A stretch of 64,000 nucleotides of DNA from CAJMNU01 sp905214855 (GCA_937890595.1 CALADM010000017.1:38726-102725); one strand, 5' to 3'; counted from the first letter of the stretch, positions 7,849 to 17,022 are shown. A program made the numbers and translations. The notes: generated by a model not told the origin, from the letters alone.

Positions 7849-9840
7849 ATGGATATCAGAAAAAGATGGAATACGATTTTGGCATCAGCAGCTTTTGCCT
7901 GCATTTTGTGTGCATCATCTGCCCTTGCTGATACAAATGAAAATGATACACATGAAAAGACAGAGGGAAAAGAAGTACAGATTTTATTCACCCATGATAT
8001 GCACTCTCATCTGGACTCCTATAAAGCGGAAAAAGATGGAAGTACAGTAATGATCGGTGGATTCGGAAAGTTAAAAACCCTGACAGAGGAAAAACGTGAA
8101 CAGTGTCCGTCTACATTTCTGGTAGATGGAGGAGATTTTTCCATGGGAACTTTGTATCAGACCATTTATGAGACAGAAGCACCAGAAATTACGCTGATGG
8201 GACAGATCGGATATGATGCAGTTACTTTTGGAAATCATGAGTTTGATTACAGAAGTCAGGGAATCTCCAATATGCTCCACACGGCGGCAAAACGGGCACA
8301 AGAGGTGGGGAAGTATCACTTACCTGCCCTTGTAAGTGCCAACATTGACTGGGAGAAAAATACTTCCAGTGACAATCTTCTGGTAAAAGAGGCTATGGAA
8401 GCCTATGGAAGCACACCATATGTTGTGATAGAACGAGGCGGGGTACGGGTTGGCATTTATGGAGTGTTGGGAAAAGATGCAGATGAATGTGCACCGGAAA
8501 GCGGTTTGGAATTTGAGGATATTGTAGAGACTTCCAAAGATATGATAGAACAGCTGAAAAAGGAGCAAGTGGATATGATTATCTGTCTTTCTCACAGCGG
8601 AACAAGCGAACAGGAAGAAAAATCAGAGGATGAGATTTTGGCCAGAGCAGTTCCTGAAATAGACGTGATCATCAGTGGGCATACCCATACTACATTGGAA
8701 GAAGTGATCCAGTATGGAGACACTTATGTGGTGTCAGCAGGTTCTTATTGTGAAAATCTGGGAGAACTGCATCTGAGCAGAAAAGAAAATGGCAGATGGA
8801 ACTTGGAAAAGTATCTTTTGAATCCGTTAGATGAAACAGTTGAAGAGGATGAAGGGATAAAAGAGCAGCTTGCAGAGTATAAGAAAAAGGTCAATGAAGG
8901 GTATCTCAGCCGATTTGGATATACGTTTGATCAGGTATTAGCAGAAAATCCAGTGGAGTTTACCCAAATGGATGAGTTTGCAGAAAAGCACGAAGAAGAT
9001 CCGTTGGGAAGTATGATCGCGGATTCTTATGTATATGCAGTACAGCAGGCAGAAGGAGAGAAGTATGAGAAAGTGTATGTGACCATTTCTCCGTCAGGTG
9101 CGATCCGAGATACTTTCCAGCAGGGAAAAGTAACCGTATCCGATGTATTTAATGTCAGCTCACTGGGAATTGGCGCAGACCGGATACCGGGCTATCCATT
9201 GGTCAGTGTGTATCTGACTGGTAAAGAGTTAAAGACAGCAGCAGAAATTGATGTCTCTATCTCTCCGATTATGACTTCAGCTCAGTTGTATCCCAGTGGA
9301 CTCCGCTGGACATACAACCCAAACCGAATGTTGCTAAACCGAGTGACAGATGTAGAGTTTGTCACCAATGTTCCTTATACTGGAGGAGAAGAGACAGAAG
9401 AGATCATAGATGATCAGTTATATCGTGTTGTGGCTGGACTTTATTCTGCTCAGATGCTTGGAACGATTGAAGATGCATCTATGGGACTTTTGAAGATTAC
9501 GCCTAAAGACAAGGATGGACAGGTGATTCAGGATTTTGAACAATATATCATACACGATCAAAATGGAGCAGAAGTAAAAGAATGGTATGCTCTTGCTTCT
9601 TATTTGGAATCTTTTGAACAAAACGAAGAAGGTATGCCAGAGATCCCTCTGTATTATGAAGAGGCAGAGGGAAGAAAACAAATGGAGGATAGCCGTAATC
9701 TGGTGGATATTCTAAAAAAGCCAAATAAATTTGCTTGGTTTCTCTATGGTGGTATCACGATTTTGATTGTACTGATAGCAGGGATTGTGAGAATTATCAT
9801 AAGAAAACGGAAGAGACGTAAGGAAAAAAAGAATTTTTAA
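7849..9840 (+). CDS. Cell-surface 5'-nucleotidase / UDP-sugar hydrolase-type metallophosphoesterase
   Basis: Protein of 663 residues built as signal peptide (about 1-27, ending ASSALA), calcineurin-like metallophosphoesterase domain, 5'-nucleotidase C-terminal domain, then one membrane helix (about 632-652) followed by a very basic tail. Metal ligands are seen in order: THDMH at 48-52, DGGDF at 93-97, GNHE at 128-131, LSHSG and SGHTHT. The C-terminal domain carries the SPSGAIRDTF region near the nucleotide site. It should act outside the membrane, releasing phosphate and nucleosides from nucleotides. The anchor is a simple transmembrane tail, not LPXTG. It is flanked by terminators on both sides, so it is monocistronic. 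Confidence 0.9.
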   Translation: MDIRKRWNTILASAAFACILCASSALADTNENDTHEKTEGKEVQILFTHDMHSHLDSYKAEKDGSTVMIGGFGKLKTLTEEKREQCPSTFLVDGGDFSMGTLYQTIYETEAPEITLMGQIGYDAVTFGNHEFDYRSQGISNMLHTAAKRAQEVGKYHLPALVSANIDWEKNTSSDNLLVKEAMEAYGSTPYVVIERGGVRVGIYGVLGKDADECAPESGLEFEDIVETSKDMIEQLKKEQVDMIICLSHSGTSEQEEKSEDEILARAVPEIDVIISGHTHTTLEEVIQYGDTYVVSAGSYCENLGELHLSRKENGRWNLEKYLLNPLDETVEEDEGIKEQLAEYKKKVNEGYLSRFGYTFDQVLAENPVEFTQMDEFAEKHEEDPLGSMIADSYVYAVQQAEGEKYEKVYVTISPSGAIRDTFQQGKVTVSDVFNVSSLGIGADRIPGYPLVSVYLTGKELKTAAEIDVSISPIMTSAQLYPSGLRWTYNPNRMLLNRVTDVEFVTNVPYTGGEETEEIIDDQLYRVVAGLYSAQMLGTIEDASMGLLKITPKDKDGQVIQDFEQYIIHDQNGAEVKEWYALASYLESFEQNEEGMPEIPLYYEEAEGRKQMEDSRNLVDILKKPNKFAWFLYGGITILIVLIAGIVRIIIRKRKRRKEKKNF

Positions 9841-9855
9841 AGTATATGAAATGGA

Positions 9856-9900
9856 AGCATCCGAAAGAATTCTAAAAGTGAAAGAGTTCTTTCGGATGCT
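9856..9900. terminator. Bidirectional terminator between convergent genes
   Basis: Perfect 14-bp arms (9856-9869 and 9887-9900, outer sequence AGCATCCGAAAGAA) with T-rich sequence on the + side and A-rich sequence on the other, lying between the nucleotidase (+) and a MATE gene (-). It probably serves both. Confidence 0.85.
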
Positions 9901-9920
9901 TTACGTTTCAGATTTTGTTT

Positions 9921-11297
9921 TTATGACTCATTTGACTTTGTTTGGCTTGTCTGTACAACCGACATATGCTGCCATTTTCCGCCCAGATAACGGAAAAAGC
10001 TGACAATAGCAGTTAAAGTCCATGTAAGTGCAGTTGTCCACCAGATACCCCACATCCCGATAAAAGGGATCATAGTAAGAGGTTTTGCAAGACCTACACG
10101 TCCGACAACTTCCATAAAACCATTGATCATGGCATAATTGGCATCTCCAGCTCCGTTTAACAGATTGCGGGTAACATAGATCATTCCAAGAGGAAAGTAG
10201 AAAAAGCCTGTGATCCGAATACCCTGTGCGCCAATCCGAATCACCTCCGGATCGCTCACAAAAATTTTCATAATGGCAGCTCCGCCAAAGAAAGATACTG
10301 GAATCATAAAAAGACTGAATGCCAGACATATGAGAGTGGCAGAATGATAGCCTTTTTTGACACGGGAAAGATTTCCGGCACCAATGTTTTGACCAGTAAA
10401 AGTAGCCATAGCAGCACCAAGAGAGCCAAATGGCTGGTGTATCAGCTGTTCAAAACGCCCGTTTGCGGTAAATGCAGCGACAACAACAGCACCAAAGCTA
10501 TTTACAACACGCTGTAAGACAACACATGAAAGAGCGATCATAGCATTTTGCAGCGCAACTGGAATTCCAATGTTGCAGCATTGACGGATCAAAGAGCAGT
10601 CAGGGCGGAAGTATTCCTTTGGCATATGGAAATAAGAAATCCGTGTCCATGCGTAAAAAATACAGCCACAGGCAGCAACAATTTGTGCGATGATCGTAGC
10701 AAATGCTACTCCAAATACACCCCATTGAAATACAATAACGAACAAAAGATCCAAAATAACATTTAAAACACAGGCAACAATCAAAAATAAAAGAGGAGTC
10801 TTGGAATCACCAAGCGCTCTGAGGATAGAAGAAATCCCATTATAAGCTGCTACAGCAATGAGTCCAAGGCAGCTTACCTGCATATAGATCACAGATCCAT
10901 CAATGATTTCTTCTGGTGTCTTTAAAAGATGCATGATAGGTCTTGCGAGGACAGCTCCAAGAATACCAGTCAGTAAGGAAACGACAGTAAGGAGCCAGAT
11001 CGTGTTTGCAATGGTCTTTTGCAGATATTTAATATCTTTTGCGCCATAGTACTGGGAAACAATGACTCCAATACCGATGGAAAGCCCCTGACTGAGAGAA
11101 AAAAATAAAAAGTTTATGGATCCAGCTGCGCCAACACTGGCAAGGGCATTTGAACCTACATATTGACCGACTACAATAGAATCCACCATGTTATAAAACT
11201 GCTGGAACAGATTACCGATCAAAAGAGGAATAGTAAATCCCAAAAGGAGAGTCAGAGGACGACCATGCGTCATGTCATAAGTTGCTTGCCTTTTCAT
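9921..11297 (-). CDS. MATE-family efflux transporter
   Basis: Membrane protein of 458 residues with about twelve helices and the MATE N-terminus PLTLLLGFTIPLLIGNLFQQ followed by FYNMVDSIVVGQYVG, typical of the DinF/NorM-like clostridial group. The second half repeats the fold (IPVALQNAMIALSCVVLQ). It is on the minus strand, transcribed away from aldose epimerase, and shares a 252-bp divergent intergenic region with it that contains a 14-bp perfect palindrome. Substrate unknown. Confidence 0.9.
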   Translation of the reverse strand: MKRQATYDMTHGRPLTLLLGFTIPLLIGNLFQQFYNMVDSIVVGQYVGSNALASVGAAGSINFLFFSLSQGLSIGIGVIVSQYYGAKDIKYLQKTIANTIWLLTVVSLLTGILGAVLARPIMHLLKTPEEIIDGSVIYMQVSCLGLIAVAAYNGISSILRALGDSKTPLLFLIVACVLNVILDLLFVIVFQWGVFGVAFATIIAQIVAACGCIFYAWTRISYFHMPKEYFRPDCSLIRQCCNIGIPVALQNAMIALSCVVLQRVVNSFGAVVVAAFTANGRFEQLIHQPFGSLGAAMATFTGQNIGAGNLSRVKKGYHSATLICLAFSLFMIPVSFFGGAAIMKIFVSDPEVIRIGAQGIRITGFFYFPLGMIYVTRNLLNGAGDANYAMINGFMEVVGRVGLAKPLTMIPFIGMWGIWWTTALTWTLTAIVSFFRYLGGKWQHMSVVQTSQTKSNES

Positions 11298-11371
11298 GAT
11301 AGAATTTTAACCTGCCTTTTTTGAAAAAATGTGTGAAAAAATTATGTAACATTCATGGAAAATCGTGTTTT

Positions 11372-11385
11372 TGAATCCGGATTCA
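11372..11385. promoter_or_regulatory. Perfect 14-bp palindrome, candidate operator
   Basis: TGAATCCGGATTCA is an exact palindrome located in the divergent region between the MATE gene (start 11297, minus) and aldose epimerase (start 11550, plus), about 65 bp upstream of the epimerase -35 box. Its position suits a regulator of the MATE gene. The regulator is not identified. Confidence 0.45.
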
Positions 11386-11449
11386 TCGATTTGCGTACAG
11401 TTTAATACGTTACAAGAAAAAAATCAATACTAAATCGTATTTAATTTTG

Positions 11450-11478
11450 TTGAGTCATCAAAATAAAAATGGTATGAT
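11450..11478 (+). promoter_or_regulatory. Sigma-A-type promoter of aldose epimerase
   Basis: TTGAGT at 11450-11455 and TATGAT at 11473-11478 are separated by exactly 17 nt, and TGG precedes the -10 box. It lies 72 nt upstream of the epimerase start. Confidence 0.7.
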
Positions 11479-11549
11479 AGAAAATAGAGAAAAAAAGAAT
11501 AATTCGTTAAATAATCCGTTAAAAAAATAGAAAAACAGGAGGTTTTTTG

Positions 11550-12458
11550 ATGAGACTGGAGAAGGCAGAATTTAAAGGAAAACAGATTTACAAATTGATC
11601 GGCGAGGACTTGGAGGCATGGGTATGTCCGGAAGATGGAATGAACGTATACCGTATCATATATCATGGAAAAAGAGTCATTGCGTGGGATGATACAAGAT
11701 TTGAAAGCGGGGCTACCTATGGGATCCCTGTGCTGTATCCTACCCCAAACCGCAGTGAAAATCTGAAGATCCATGTTGGAGAGGATGCATATGATGCAAG
11801 AATGCATGGCTTGGTGCGCTGCCTCCCATTTGCAGTGACAAAAGAAGTGTGCCTTGAAAAGGAAGTGCTTTTAGAGGGAAGTTTGAAATGGGATGAAACT
11901 CAGGTGGATTTTGGAATGTTTCCATATCACAGCATACTTAGAATCCGTGTCAGCATCCGTGGAAATGTGACGAACTGGGAATATGAGGTTGAGAATAGAG
12001 AAGAGAAAGAGCTGCCATATGGAATTGCGATCCATCCGTTCTTCGACAAAAACGGACAAAATGTAAAAATATCTGTTCCAGTCGATGCGTTTATGGAGAT
12101 GACGGAAGAAAAGATCCCAACCGGAACACTGATCCCAATGGAAGAGACTGGGGTTGAGCTAAGAAAACCAGTTTCTGTAGAAGAATTGGACTTAGACCAT
12201 GTCTATACAAAATATCATGAAAAAGAACCTATTTGTCTGCTTTATGAAGATTTTAAAGTGGAGATCGATGCAACAAAAGAATTTACACATGTGGTTGTCT
12301 TCACACCAAAAGCACCATTTTTCTGTGTAGAGAATCAGACATGTTCTACAGATTGTTTTAATCTGTATCATAAAGGAATGAGAGAAGAATCTGGTCTTGA
12401 ATTTGTAGCACCAGGTGAGAAAAAGAGCGGTAAATTAAAGTTTACATTTTCCCGATGA
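11550..12458 (+). CDS. Aldose 1-epimerase family protein (GalM-like)
   Basis: Protein of 302 residues that fits the aldose 1-epimerase/GalM superfamily: an early substrate-loop region PVLYPTPNR, the mid-region histidine in GIAIHPFFD, and the C-terminal ...VVVFTPKAPFFCVENQT strand. These enzymes interconvert alpha and beta anomers of hexoses or sugar phosphates; specificity cannot be read from the sequence. The ATG at 11550 lies 7 nt after a perfect AGGAGG; a TTG directly upstream is ignored. It is a single-gene unit between divergent and convergent neighbours. Confidence 0.88.
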   Translation: MRLEKAEFKGKQIYKLIGEDLEAWVCPEDGMNVYRIIYHGKRVIAWDDTRFESGATYGIPVLYPTPNRSENLKIHVGEDAYDARMHGLVRCLPFAVTKEVCLEKEVLLEGSLKWDETQVDFGMFPYHSILRIRVSIRGNVTNWEYEVENREEKELPYGIAIHPFFDKNGQNVKISVPVDAFMEMTEEKIPTGTLIPMEETGVELRKPVSVEELDLDHVYTKYHEKEPICLLYEDFKVEIDATKEFTHVVVFTPKAPFFCVENQTCSTDCFNLYHKGMREESGLEFVAPGEKKSGKLKFTFSR

Positions 12459-12560
12459 TCTGGTTTTCCAGAAGAGTTAGGGCGACACCCCTCAACATAT
12501 GTAAGCTAAGGATAGCACAATCTATACGATAATCCAAGTAAAAAGAATTTTTAGAGAACA

Positions 12561-12603
12561 TTAAAAAATATCCCAGAAAGAACCTGAGATCCTTTCTGGG
12601 ATA
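12561..12603 (-). terminator. Terminator of the reverse rubrerythrin gene
   Basis: Arms TATCCCAGAAAG (12569-12580) and CTTTCTGGGATA (12592-12603) pair perfectly. Read on the minus strand the hairpin is followed by six T residues, so it ends the minus-strand rubrerythrin transcript 35 nt after its stop. Confidence 0.85.
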
Positions 12604-12637
12604 CTTATATGTGATTTCTATATAGTGTTATCTTGAA

Positions 12638-13180
12638 TTAGCCAAAGTATCTCTTCAGCAGACCTTCGAATGCTCTGCCATGACGAGCTTCGTCTCTTGC
12701 CATCTCATGAACAGTATCATGGATTGCATCCAGATTAGCAGCTTTTGCTCTCTTAGCCAGATCAAACTTACCAGCAGTAGCGCCATTCTCAGCATCTACA
12801 CGCATCTCCAGATTCTTCTTGGTGGAGTCAGTAACAACTTCGCCTAATAATTCTGCAAATTTAGCAGCGTGTTCAGCCTCTTCCCATGCTGCTTTCTCCC
12901 AGTACAGACCAATCTCCGGATAGCCTTCTCTGTGAGCAACTCTTGCCATAGCCAGATACATACCAACTTCTGAACATTCGCCTTCGAAGTTTGCTCTTAA
13001 ATCAGCAAGGATATCTTCGCTCACACCCTGAGCAACACCTACAACGTGCTCAGCTGCCCATGTTCTCTCACCAACCTGCTCTGTGAACTTCTCAGCTGGT
13101 GCTTTACAAATTGGGCAAAACTCTGGAGCTGCATCTCCCTCATGAACATAACCACATACACTACATACAAATTTTTTCAT
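12638..13180 (-). CDS. Reverse rubrerythrin (NADH peroxidase component)
   Basis: Protein of 180 residues with the rubredoxin domain first (CxxC pairs C6/C9 and C22/C25) and a ferritin-like di-iron domain second, with ExxH pairs such as EEAEH and DEARH. This order is the reverse of classical rubrerythrin. Clostridial reverse rubrerythrins reduce hydrogen peroxide with electrons from NADH through a flavoprotein and are among the main peroxide defences of anaerobes. Its own promoter, overlapped by an inverted repeat, lies just downstream of perR, which supports PerR repression. AAAGGAGAG precedes the start. Confidence 0.95.
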   Translation of the reverse strand: MKKFVCSVCGYVHEGDAAPEFCPICKAPAEKFTEQVGERTWAAEHVVGVAQGVSEDILADLRANFEGECSEVGMYLAMARVAHREGYPEIGLYWEKAAWEEAEHAAKFAELLGEVVTDSTKKNLEMRVDAENGATAGKFDLAKRAKAANLDAIHDTVHEMARDEARHGRAFEGLLKRYFG

Positions 13181-13262
13181 ATCTTACACTCTCCTTTAAA
13201 AATTTTCTGATTTGGATTTTTATAAATTTCATAAAATGATTTCTAATTTCTTATTTAATAAT

Positions 13263-13310
13263 AGGAACAATTCCTGTAATTATAATAGCACACATCTAAA
13301 AATCTGTCAA
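13263..13310 (-). promoter_or_regulatory. Reverse rubrerythrin promoter with overlapping candidate PerR operator
   Basis: Read on the minus strand, TTGACA (13305-13310) and TATTAT (13282-13287) have a 17-nt spacer. Directly after the -10 box is the inverted repeat AGGAA-TTG-TTCCT (13263-13275) with partly symmetric AT-rich flanks. The -35 box begins 7 nt past the perR stop codon. Binding by PerR is inferred from the gene pair, not proven by a consensus match. Confidence 0.65.
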
Positions 13311-13316
13311 GTAAAA

Positions 13317-13724
13317 TTAAGAACTTTTCTTATTTTTTTCTTTTCTTGCACAAGACTCACAAAGTCCATAGAAAAACATGGAATGCCCTTCTATATTTCC
13401 TTTCATATAAGTGGCTGCAAGCCGTTCTATGTCCAAAAGTGGTGCCATTGAAATATCTGAAACCTGACCACAGTCGCGGCATACAAAGTGGTAGTGTGGA
13501 GCTGAGTTGCCGTCAAAACGGTCATATCCATCACCGCAGACTAGGCGGCTTGCTTCCCCAAGCTCTACCAGGAGGTTCAGATTACGGTACACAGTCCCCA
13601 AACTGATATTAGGGTAGATCTGACGGATATCAGAATAGATCATATCAGCGGTAGGATGGTCAGTTCTTGCCATCAGGCAGGTTTTTATGGATTCACGCTG
13701 TCGGCTGTATTTTAAAATCTTCAT
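13317..13724 (-). CDS. perR: Fur-family peroxide regulator, PerR-like
   Basis: Protein of 135 residues with an N-terminal winged helix (SLGTVYRNLNLL recognition region) and C-terminal metal-binding domain. The structural zinc cysteines are C82/C85 and C122/C125, and the regulatory-site histidines appear in PHYHF (77 and 79). Residue D90, in CGQVSD, occupies the position where peroxide-sensing PerR has Asp and iron-sensing Fur has Glu, so PerR is favoured. It lies directly upstream of the reverse rubrerythrin gene on the same strand. An inverted repeat at 13767-13781 in its own upstream region suggests autoregulation. Confidence 0.9.
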   Translation of the reverse strand: MKILKYSRQRESIKTCLMARTDHPTADMIYSDIRQIYPNISLGTVYRNLNLLVELGEASRLVCGDGYDRFDGNSAPHYHFVCRDCGQVSDISMAPLLDIERLAATYMKGNIEGHSMFFYGLCESCARKEKNKKSS

Positions 13725-13766
13725 CCTGTCTCCTCCTTTCTATAAAGTACTAAAAATATTTAATAT

Positions 13767-13781
13767 TAGTAACTATTACTA
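13767..13781. promoter_or_regulatory. Candidate PerR operator upstream of perR
   Basis: TAGTAA-CTA-TTACTA is a perfect inverted repeat 43 nt upstream of the perR start, next to a TTATAATAG stretch on the minus strand that resembles half of the Bacillus PerR box TTATAAT-n-ATTATAA. Location and composition fit autoregulation; the match to the consensus is only partial. Confidence 0.5.
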
Positions 13782-13839
13782 TTATAAGGAAGAGAAAGCC
13801 ATTTGTCAATGGAAAGAACACGCAATTTGAGGATGGATA

Positions 13840-14862
13840 TTATTTATCTGAAAGAGAAAGTTTTTTCATGGCTGTTTTTGGTTCCTGACAGTCTGATGTA
13901 AAAGATAAAAGAGCATCGCTATCTTCACGGCTGAATGTATTATTTTCAGATTGAAGGATTTTTATAGCGATTCGGATAAATTCTTTCGCAGCTTGGGGAA
14001 GATAACGATTTTTATAATATCCGATGGCAAGGACTCCATGAGCTTTTCCATAGCTGAGAGGATAGAAATTAAGACCTTGTCTTGAGGGACGAATAAACAT
14101 TTGTGGATAAAAAGCAATCCCCATTCCCTTGGCAGCCAGAGCCAGAATGGTTTCAATGTTTTCTGCTTCAAATATGATGGAAGGGGTGATCTGAGCATCC
14201 TGATACATTTCGTCCATGATCGTGCGCACTCGGTTTCCTTTTTTTACTGTCAGGACAGGGCATTGAGCCAGCATACGCAGATCTACTCCATGAGAAAGAT
14301 GTTCCATCATAACCTGTTTGCGATTAGGAAAATACTGTTCCAAAAGAGAATCTGAGACAGCAAGTAGGATATCTTCATTACAGATAGGGACTGTCTGGAC
14401 GTGTTCCACAGAAAATGGTTTCATACCAATGATAAGGTCTACATCTCCATGAAACAGTGCATGATCTAACTCCTGTGAATTGCCTTCTAATAAAGAAAGT
14501 TCAATTCCGGGAAAGAGACGGCGATAGGCAGGAAGGATTTCAGGGAGGATGACACGTCCACGAGTGTGAGAAACACCAATAGTGAGCTGTCCGGTTGTGA
14601 AATCCTTGATATCAGCCATTTCACGGAATGCTTCTTCCTTTAAATCAAGAAGTGTACGTGCCCTGCTTGCAAAGACATGTCCTGCATATGTCAGCGTTAA
14701 GGGAGATGTCCGGTCAAAGAGTGCGACATCAAGATCTTTTTCCAGACTGGCAATATGGCTGCTGAGGGATTGCTGGGAAATAAAGAGGCGTTTCGCAGCT
14801 TTTGTGAAATTCAGTTCTTCTGCGGCAACTAAAAAGTATTCTAAGTTTAAAAAATTCAGCAT
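13840..14862 (-). CDS. LysR-family transcriptional regulator
   Basis: Protein of 340 residues with the standard LysR layout: helix-turn-helix at about residues 18-37 (FTKAAKRLFISQQSLSSHIA), a linker helix, and a periplasmic-binding-protein-like effector domain from about residue 90 (QLTIGVSHTRGRVILPEIL). A polar tail of roughly 35 residues follows the effector domain. It is transcribed in the same direction as, and 33 nt after, a PHP-domain gene, so both may share a transcript. The effector and target genes cannot be inferred. Confidence 0.92.
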   Translation of the reverse strand: MLNFLNLEYFLVAAEELNFTKAAKRLFISQQSLSSHIASLEKDLDVALFDRTSPLTLTYAGHVFASRARTLLDLKEEAFREMADIKDFTTGQLTIGVSHTRGRVILPEILPAYRRLFPGIELSLLEGNSQELDHALFHGDVDLIIGMKPFSVEHVQTVPICNEDILLAVSDSLLEQYFPNRKQVMMEHLSHGVDLRMLAQCPVLTVKKGNRVRTIMDEMYQDAQITPSIIFEAENIETILALAAKGMGIAFYPQMFIRPSRQGLNFYPLSYGKAHGVLAIGYYKNRYLPQAAKEFIRIAIKILQSENNTFSREDSDALLSFTSDCQEPKTAMKKLSLSDK

Positions 14863-14895
14863 GTTTTTGTACCTATATCTTTTGAATCCAGTTGA

Positions 14896-15636
14896 TTAAA
14901 GATTGTCATGGATTATCTCATGGATCTTTGGGATGAAAGAAGAGATTTTTTCCAAGGAGGTATTGACGATCAATTCTTCTGGGAAATGGATTTCTTCTAA
15001 CAAGGCTATGGCAGCTTTGTGGTTTCCAATATCAGTAACTACATGGGCATCGCTTCCTATCAAAATGGAGACGCCAAACCGGGCACAGAGAGGCAATAGG
15101 TTTAGATAGGCTTCTCTGGCATTTACTCTTGTGGAATTTGGATGAAGGGAACTGCTGTTGACTTCCAGAAGTTTATGACAGCTTTTGGCAGCTTCTACAA
15201 TAGGGCGGTATTCCAATGGAAAACGCATATCATCTGGATGACCGATGATATTGACATATGGATTTTGTAGGGCATGGACAACAGCAGATGTATTTTGTGC
15301 TGTTGTGGTTTTCGCCGGATAGCATGGTTTGTGTATGCTGGCAATCACATAATCCAACTGTTTTAGGGTGTAATCAGAAAGATCTAGCTTTCCCTTTTCA
15401 TCTATAATATTTACCTCACTTCCTAAGATTACAGGCATTCCCTTGTAGTTTCTTGGCACAACTTTTAAGTTCTTAAAATAGAGGGAAGAACAAGAACCGG
15501 GTACGCTGGGCGCATGGTCACTAGAACCAAAGAGTGAAAGTCCTTTCTGGTATGCCCCCTCAAACATCTCAAACAGAGTGTTGTATGCATGTCCACTGGC
15601 AATAGTATGTGTGTGAAGATCTAAAATATCTTTCAT
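14896..15636 (-). CDS. PHP-domain phosphoesterase (YcdX-like)
   Basis: Protein of 246 residues in the polymerase and histidinol phosphatase (PHP) superfamily. Metal ligands are DLHTHT at the N-terminus, GSSDHAP, GSEVN, and GHPDDMR plus GSDAHV near the end. The family hydrolyses phosphoesters with a trinuclear metal site; the YcdX subgroup acts on small phosphorylated compounds. The ATG at 15636 follows AGAAAGGAG by 7 nt; a longer reading from 15702 would start before this ribosome binding site and is not used. The LysR gene follows at once. Confidence 0.85.
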   Translation of the reverse strand: MKDILDLHTHTIASGHAYNTLFEMFEGAYQKGLSLFGSSDHAPSVPGSCSSLYFKNLKVVPRNYKGMPVILGSEVNIIDEKGKLDLSDYTLKQLDYVIASIHKPCYPAKTTTAQNTSAVVHALQNPYVNIIGHPDDMRFPLEYRPIVEAAKSCHKLLEVNSSSLHPNSTRVNAREAYLNLLPLCARFGVSILIGSDAHVVTDIGNHKAAIALLEEIHFPEELIVNTSLEKISSFIPKIHEIIHDNL

Positions 15637-15836
15637 AAATAAACTCCTTTCTTGTGTCGTAGGCAGAAACCCACTGTCTAAAGGCAGTTTTACCTTAAAC
15701 ATTCATTTAATTAAAGTCCTTTACAGTCAGAAAAAATCCTATGTTCTGCTGTTTGGATCAATCTAACAGATCAGGTTTAGTATACCACAGAAAAAGAAAT
15801 TTTGTGAGGAAAAGGTAGCCTTGAATATGAAATTTA

Positions 15837-15845
15837 TGGTATGAT
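15837..15845 (+). promoter_or_regulatory. Extended -10 promoter candidate for the S1-domain gene
   Basis: TGG-TATGAT with no convincing -35 box at 17 nt, about 75 nt upstream of the chosen start. The divergent PHP gene shares this region. Confidence 0.4.
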
Positions 15846-15920
15846 AAAAAAAGGTATCAAAATCCAGTGGCAAGAACCAGACAGGAAAGATTGAAACATC
15901 AGAAAGGAGTGTTTGGTATT

Positions 15921-16883
15921 ATGTGTGAAGAAAAGGATGAAGTAGTAACAGATCAGGAGTCCACTGCAAATCCAGTATTGGAAGAGCATCCAGAGCCAGT
16001 AGAGACGATGGATGACTATAAAGAAGAACTGGAGGCATCTTTTAAGAAGATCCATGTGGGAGATATGTTGACTGGAACAGTTATTGATGTGACAGAGGAC
16101 AGAGTCATATTGGATCTGAAATATTATGCAGAAGGAATCATCAAAAAAGAGGATCTGAGTGGTGATCCAGATTATAATATGAGAGAATCCATTCAATTAG
16201 GAGAGGAGATCACAGCGACAGTGATCCGAATGGATGATGGAGAGGGAAATTTAGTTCTTTCTAAAAAAGAAGCCAACGATATTCTTGCATGGGATAAGTT
16301 GGAACAGATGATGGAAGAAAGGACTGTAGTAGCAGTTAAGATCCAGCAGATCGTGAATGGAGGCGCTGTTGCTTATCTGGAGGGGATCAGAGGTTTTATT
16401 CCGCTGTCCCGTCTGGACGCAGAGTATGTGGAACAGCCAGAAGAATGGGAAGGAAAGACTGTGGAAGTGACAGTGATCACGGCGGACAGAGACACAAAGA
16501 AGCTGGTACTTTCTGGAAGAGAGGCAGCAAGAGAGAAAAAGGAAACAGAAAAACGTAAAAAAATTGAAAAGTGTCAGGTAGGAGCGATCATGAATGGCGT
16601 GATAGAGTCCTTACAGGCATATGGCGCTTTTGTAGAGTTGGAGAATGGTCTTACAGGGCTTTTACATATCTCTCAGATCTGTGATAAAAGACTTCGCCAT
16701 CCAAAAGAAGTTTTGAAGGAAGGACAGGAAGTCAGGGTAAAGATTATTTCTATAACAGGTAATAAAATTGGACTCAGTATGAAAGAGCTGGAACAGGAAG
16801 AACCAGAAGAAGTGTTTGAGTATCATGAGACAGGGCAGGCTACGATGGGACTTGGTGAACTGTTTAAAAATTTCAAGTTTTAA
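15921..16883 (+). CDS. S1 RNA-binding domain protein (RpsA-like, three S1 repeats)
   Basis: Protein of 320 residues: an acidic N-terminal stretch of about 40 residues, then three S1 (OB-fold) repeats at roughly 43-115, 125-195 and 213-285. The third has the best motif, GVIESLQAYGAFVELENGLTG LLHISQ in two adjoining parts. It is shorter than E. coli ribosomal protein S1 (six repeats) and resembles the Firmicutes YpfD group, which binds mRNA and may modulate translation. The start at 15921 has AAAGGAGT 10 nt upstream; a GTG at 15867 in frame lacks one. The D-Tyr deacylase gene follows 139 nt later. Confidence 0.88.
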   Translation: MCEEKDEVVTDQESTANPVLEEHPEPVETMDDYKEELEASFKKIHVGDMLTGTVIDVTEDRVILDLKYYAEGIIKKEDLSGDPDYNMRESIQLGEEITATVIRMDDGEGNLVLSKKEANDILAWDKLEQMMEERTVVAVKIQQIVNGGAVAYLEGIRGFIPLSRLDAEYVEQPEEWEGKTVEVTVITADRDTKKLVLSGREAAREKKETEKRKKIEKCQVGAIMNGVIESLQAYGAFVELENGLTGLLHISQICDKRLRHPKEVLKEGQEVRVKIISITGNKIGLSMKELEQEEPEEVFEYHETGQATMGLGELFKNFKF

Positions 16884-17022
16884 CTCATGCAGATTATTGC
16901 GTTTTGTTCCAAGAAGATCAGAAAAAAGAAGAAGGGAGTATGTTACTGAAAAACAAGCAACAGGATAAAAAAGAAAAAGGATTTTAAAGTGAAATCTAAG
17001 TTTTCAGTGACAGACTAAAAGA

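Noticed and set aside
16884..17022. RNA gene between the S1 protein and dtd
   Set aside because: AT- and purine-rich with no stable fold, no tRNA features and no terminator.
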